In this document: positions 61,113-64,000 of the stretch, one piece after another
Position numbering within the stretch: position 1 is the first letter of the stretch
How the letters are laid out: each line of letters begins with the position of its first letter
Assembly: GCA_001657315.1 (NCBI GenBank)
Contig: LYSV01000013.1
Location: 1 to 64,000 of the forward strand
Direction of reading: 5' to 3'
DNA length: 64,000 nucleotides
Source: Flammeovirgaceae bacterium BBD 1991-12
GTDB lineage: Bacteria > Bacteroidota > Bacteroidia > Cytophagales > Cyclobacteriaceae
Notes under the pieces: model-generated
What the model was told of the DNA's origin: nothing
The model's database searches: none
Seen by the model: the letters and a program-made list of their open reading frames with translations, nothing else
Position numbers and translations under genes: made by a program

Positions 61113-62135
61113 ATGAGTAGGGTATCCATAGTAATCCTTAACTTCAACGGTCGTTCCTACCTGGAAAAGTTCCTGCCCGGGGTGATCAAAAACAGTAAGG
61201 ATTACGAGGTGATCGTTGCGGATAACTGCTCCACCGATGACTCCGTGGAATATCTGCAAAAACATTTTCCCGACGTAAGGCTTATCCTTCTTCCTGAAAA
61301 CAAAGGCTATAGCCAGGGTTACAATGAGGCACTTTCGCAGGTAGATGCAAAATACTATGTGCTGCTCAATTCTGACGTGGAGGTCACGCCGGAATGGATA
61401 TCGCCCGTTGTACAGATGATGGACGAAGATAACAGTATTGCTGCCGCCCAGCCCGGGGTCCTTGACTTTAACAAAAAGGATCACTTTGAATATGCCGGAG
61501 CCGCCGGGGGAATGATCGATGTTTTGGGATATCCCTTCTGCCGGGGCAGGATGTTCCTTACCCTTGAAGACGATCACGGACAGTTCAACGATGTGGCACG
61601 AATATTCTGGGCTACGGGAGCCTGCTTGTTTATTCGTTCAGACGTATATCACAAACTGGGAGGACTGGACCCGGATTTCTTCGCTCATATGGAAGAAATA
61701 GACCTGTGCTGGCGCATCAATGCAGCAGGATTTAAGGTCATGTATAACGGCATGAGTAAAGTGTACCATGTAGGAGGCGGCACACTGAAAAGGACCAATC
61801 CCCGTAAAACCTATCTCAACTTCCGTAACGGACTGTCGCTGCTTTTCAAAAACTACAGCACCAGTGATATGGTCTGGAAATTTCCGGCAAGACTGCTACT
61901 GGATGTTATCGCAGCATTGAAATTCATGATATTTGACAGCGTACCCGACGGGATTGCCGTATTTCGCGCTCATTTTCATTTTTTATTGGAACTACCCCAA
62001 AATTTCAGGAAAAGACACCAGGCCAGAGCTGTCCAGAAAGTAAGAAAGATCCCGACAATCTATCCCGGATCCATAGTTTTTCAGTATTTCCTCAAAAGGG
62101 TCAGGAAATTCGGAGAGCTGGCATGGAAATGCTGA
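61113..62135 (+). CDS. Family 2 glycosyltransferase
   Basis: This 340-residue GT2-type transferase has the GT-A nucleotide-sugar fold: SIVILNFNGRSYLEKFL, VIVADNCSTDDSVEYL (first Asp), YYVLLNSDVEVTPEW (DxD-like as SDVE), the acceptor-site FFAHMEEIDLCWRINAAGF (EEIDLCWR) and a C-terminal helix with basic residues. There is no obvious multi-helix membrane anchor, although a hydrophobic stretch near LLLDVIAALKFMIFD may bind the membrane surface. It probably adds sugars to surface polysaccharide, glycoprotein or lipid; the acceptor is unknown. Its ATG directly follows the ybaB stop. Confidence 0.93.
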   Translation: MSRVSIVILNFNGRSYLEKFLPGVIKNSKDYEVIVADNCSTDDSVEYLQKHFPDVRLILLPENKGYSQGYNEALSQVDAKYYVLLNSDVEVTPEWISPVVQMMDEDNSIAAAQPGVLDFNKKDHFEYAGAAGGMIDVLGYPFCRGRMFLTLEDDHGQFNDVARIFWATGACLFIRSDVYHKLGGLDPDFFAHMEEIDLCWRINAAGFKVMYNGMSKVYHVGGGTLKRTNPRKTYLNFRNGLSLLFKNYSTSDMVWKFPARLLLDVIAALKFMIFDSVPDGIAVFRAHFHFLLELPQNFRKRHQARAVQKVRKIPTIYPGSIVFQYFLKRVRKFGELAWKC

Positions 62136-62189
62136 GCCATAGCCATAAGAAACTACCCAATAACTCAATCACTTAATAACCAGTAACCA

Positions 62190-62405
62190 CTAATAGTACC
62201 AGACCGGATTTCTCCTCCTCAGATACTTTCTGATATTCATAACAAAGGCCAGGGCAAGGTATAATATTATAGGTGAGCCAAAAGTGATAAAGGACGCATA
62301 TATAAAGAAAAGCCTGATGGCTGAAGTGGCGATGCCCAGCTTCTCTCCAAGGTGGCTGCAAACCCCAAAAGCATACTTTTCAACAAAAACCTGTAACTTT
62401 TTCAT
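62190..62405 (-). CDS. PspC domain protein
   Basis: The 71-residue protein is one PspC domain: KYAFGVCSHLGEKLGIATSAI at the N-terminus, a hydrophobic segment (RLFFIYASFITFGSPIILYLA) and a basic end with an aromatic residue (RKYLRRRNPVWYY). PspC proteins sense or stabilise the inner membrane during stress. DUF4097 and GIN-domain proteins, present at 50-52 kb, often accompany PspC genes, but here they are 10 kb apart. It is monocistronic. Confidence 0.9.
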   Translation of the reverse strand: MKKLQVFVEKYAFGVCSHLGEKLGIATSAIRLFFIYASFITFGSPIILYLALAFVMNIRKYLRRRNPVWYY

Positions 62406-62630
62406 TTTGGGCCTTTAAATATCAAAGATACAAGCAATTGATAAACTATTCAAGGCAATTCAACCGGTATATTTAAGAACTCAACGACAAATATGCGCCT
62501 TCACAAATATAAAGGCCATAATATCAGTTTGGAACTAGTTCATTCTGATTTTTTTACTATTATTGCATTTGTTATTCAATAACCGACATATAATCGAAAA
62601 AATCAACCAAGACATTTAAATGTAAATCCG

Positions 62631-64000
62631 ATGAGAAAATTATTCTACGCTATGGCATTGTTCGCGGCACTCACCCTTTCCGGGTGTGCCCTGAATCAAA
62701 TGGTAAAAATGGCGGAGCAACAAAATTTAACTGTATCACCTAACCCTCTGGAGGTACATGCGGATACAGTTTCTTTTGAAATGTCAGCAAACCTTCCTGT
62801 CAAGATGTTGAAAAAGGGCAAGATCTATACCCTTAATACATTTTATAAATATGGCGATAATGAATCGGCGCTGGAGCCTATCCAGTTCAAGGCTGATGAT
62901 TATCCCAATGCCGCTTCGGAGCAGCCCAGGGCAAGCAAGGAATACAGCTTTGCCTACTCTCCGGCTATGAAAAGCGGTATGCTGGAAGTACAGGGTGTGG
63001 CTTCTGACCCCAAAAACGGAAAATCAAAAGAGTCGGATCGCTTGGGTGTTGCCCCCGGTATCATTGCTACCTCAAAACTGGTAGAGCCGGTATATTTTGG
63101 AGCATATGCTGACCACGGCTATAACAATCAGGAAGAACTGATCCCTGTAAAAGTTAATTTCTACTTCGATCAGGGCAGGTCTGTATTGAAATATTCAGAA
63201 AGACGCAGTGATCGCGGTAAGCAACTGGATGCCTTTATTGCAGCGAAGAACGTTACCCGCACCGTAACCATTACCGGTACTCACTCACCTGAAGGTGCCG
63301 AAAGGATCAACAGCAGACTGGCAAAAGACAGGGCCGTAGCCATTGAGACTTTCTATCAAAGGCAAATGAAAAAGTATGACTACGCCGGCATGGCCGATTC
63401 CATCAAATTCATCACTAAGGATGTAGTGGAAGACTGGACGGTTTTTAAGGATTCACTGGCTGCCTATGACGGTATATCTTCTGAAGAAAAGTCTGCCTAC
63501 CTCGATATTATCAATGGTCCTGGGTCATATGAAGATAAGGAAGACAAACTGCATGCGTTACCTACCTACAAAAAAGTATTCAGGGAGTTGTATCCTAAAT
63601 TAAGGGTAGCGAAGACAGAGATCCTGAAAGTAAAGGAGAAAAAAACCGATGCTGAAATTTCGGTACTTGCCAAGCAAATCGCCAATGGTTCAGTATCTGC
63701 TGATACGCTTAGTGAAGAGGAACTGATGTACGGCGCTACATTGACGCCGTCCCTTTCAGAGAAAGAAGCCATATTCACAGCAGCTACCAAGAAGAGCGGC
63801 AGCTGGACAGCTCACAACAACCTTGGCGCCGTATATATTGCCATGGCTACGGAAGGCAATGCTGATGCCAATGCTGATAAAGCGCTTGCTCAGCTGGAAA
63901 TTGCTGCCAACAAGAACGCAGCTCCTGAGGTGCATGCGAACCTTGCTTCTGCACATCTGATAAAAGGAAATCCTTACAAGGCCTATGAGCACGTGACCAA
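62631..64000 (+). CDS. Outer-membrane-type lipoprotein with OmpA-like segment and TPR repeats (cut by window edge)
   Basis: The open frame starts at ATG 62631 and runs off the window after 456 codons without a stop; it was translated by hand. The lipoprotein signal has lipobox LTLSGC. Residues about 30-150 are beta-rich. The segment from about residue 180 (VNFYFDQGRSVLKYSERRSD, then RTVTITGTHSPEGAERINSR) resembles the peptidoglycan-binding OmpA domain, with the expected arginine after TGTHSPEG. After a charged helical linker, TPR units begin near residue 385 (NNLGAVYIAMATE, ADKALAQLEIAAN). A peptidoglycan-tethered envelope protein is likely. The total length is unknown. Confidence 0.85.
   Translation, partial: MRKLFYAMALFAALTLSGCALNQMVKMAEQQNLTVSPNPLEVHADTVSFEMSANLPVKMLKKGKIYTLNTFYKYGDNESALEPIQFKADDYPNAASEQPRASKEYSFAYSPAMKSGMLEVQGVASDPKNGKSKESDRLGVAPGIIATSKLVEPVYFGAYADHGYNNQEELIPVKVNFYFDQGRSVLKYSERRSDRGKQLDAFIAAKNVTRTVTITGTHSPEGAERINSRLAKDRAVAIETFYQRQMKKYDYAGMADSIKFITKDVVEDWTVFKDSLAAYDGISSEEKSAYLDIINGPGSYEDKEDKLHALPTYKKVFRELYPKLRVAKTEILKVKEKKTDAEISVLAKQIANGSVSADTLSEEELMYGATLTPSLSEKEAIFTAATKKSGSWTAHNNLGAVYIAMATEGNADANADKALAQLEIAANKNAAPEVHANLASAHLIKGNPYKAYEHVT

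Noticed and set aside
1-64000. tRNA or rRNA genes
   Set aside because: I looked for T-loop-like and conserved rRNA segments while reading and found none; a covariance-model search would be needed for a firm negative.

Overview
The window is a chromosomal segment from a member of the Bacteroidota, most likely Cytophagales. Lineage markers visible in the sequence are a FecR/SusC/SusD locus, a protein with a gliding/type IX secretion type B C-terminus, DUF2461, DUF2490, DUF4397 and DUF6520 family proteins, a bacteroidetal curli export set, and several TAnnTTTG -7 boxes of the Bacteroidota sigma factor with no Shine-Dalgarno signals. I do not name a species. No rRNA, tRNA or CRISPR array was recognised.

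Layout. 1-2.3 kb (minus): csgE-csgF-csgG (csgG cut by the window edge) and a carboxypeptidase-regulatory-domain protein. 2.4-8.3 kb (plus): ArsR-like regulator with a HAD nucleotidase, pruA, a degenerate receiver protein, a sterol-desaturase/fatty-acid-hydroxylase membrane protein and a DUF2461 protein. 8.6-12.3 kb: a poly-aspartate lipoprotein followed by a TPR-CHAT protease. 13.0-18.6 kb: an HTTM-DCC membrane protein with a small partner, a DUF2490 protein, and a P-loop NTPase next to an unusual ABC exporter. 19.3-23.0 kb: an ECF sigma factor and a redox/secreted-peptide cluster (MauE-like protein, two DUF6520 paralogues, a membrane-anchored beta-rich protein). 23.3-33.8 kb (minus): a truncated ECF sigma factor, FecR, SusC, SusD, a TlpA-DUF3738 fusion and an S8 protease, then a DUF4397 lipoprotein; this looks like one regulated uptake/processing locus.

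33.8-41.2 kb is the most plastic part. A GIY-YIG nuclease gene sits between two 152-bp elements with identical 12-bp terminal inverted repeats. Further on are a frameshifted TPR gene, an XRE regulator, and two paralogous proteins with a PD-(D/E)XK-like nuclease signature on either side of a decayed GH3 beta-glucosidase. 41.3-47.3 kb holds small membrane proteins, AraC and DoxX genes, and a TetR-oxidoreductase pair sharing an 18-bp operator candidate. 47.8-53.8 kb holds a secreted protein, a SurA-like lipoprotein and a sigma/anti-sigma/DUF4097/DUF2807 envelope operon. 53.9-64 kb is mostly core: an exported Gfo/Idh oxidoreductase, a thioredoxin-like protein, a phosphoesterase, hisS, a T9SS-type cargo protein, ybaB with a glycosyltransferase, PspC, and an OmpA/TPR lipoprotein that runs off the window end.

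The best candidates for something not yet described are the GIY-YIG gene with its flanking palindromic elements (a possible REP/RAYT analogue), the paired WWYVKK nuclease-like proteins, and the MauE-DUF6520-propeller cluster, where one peptide copy has lost two cysteines together.
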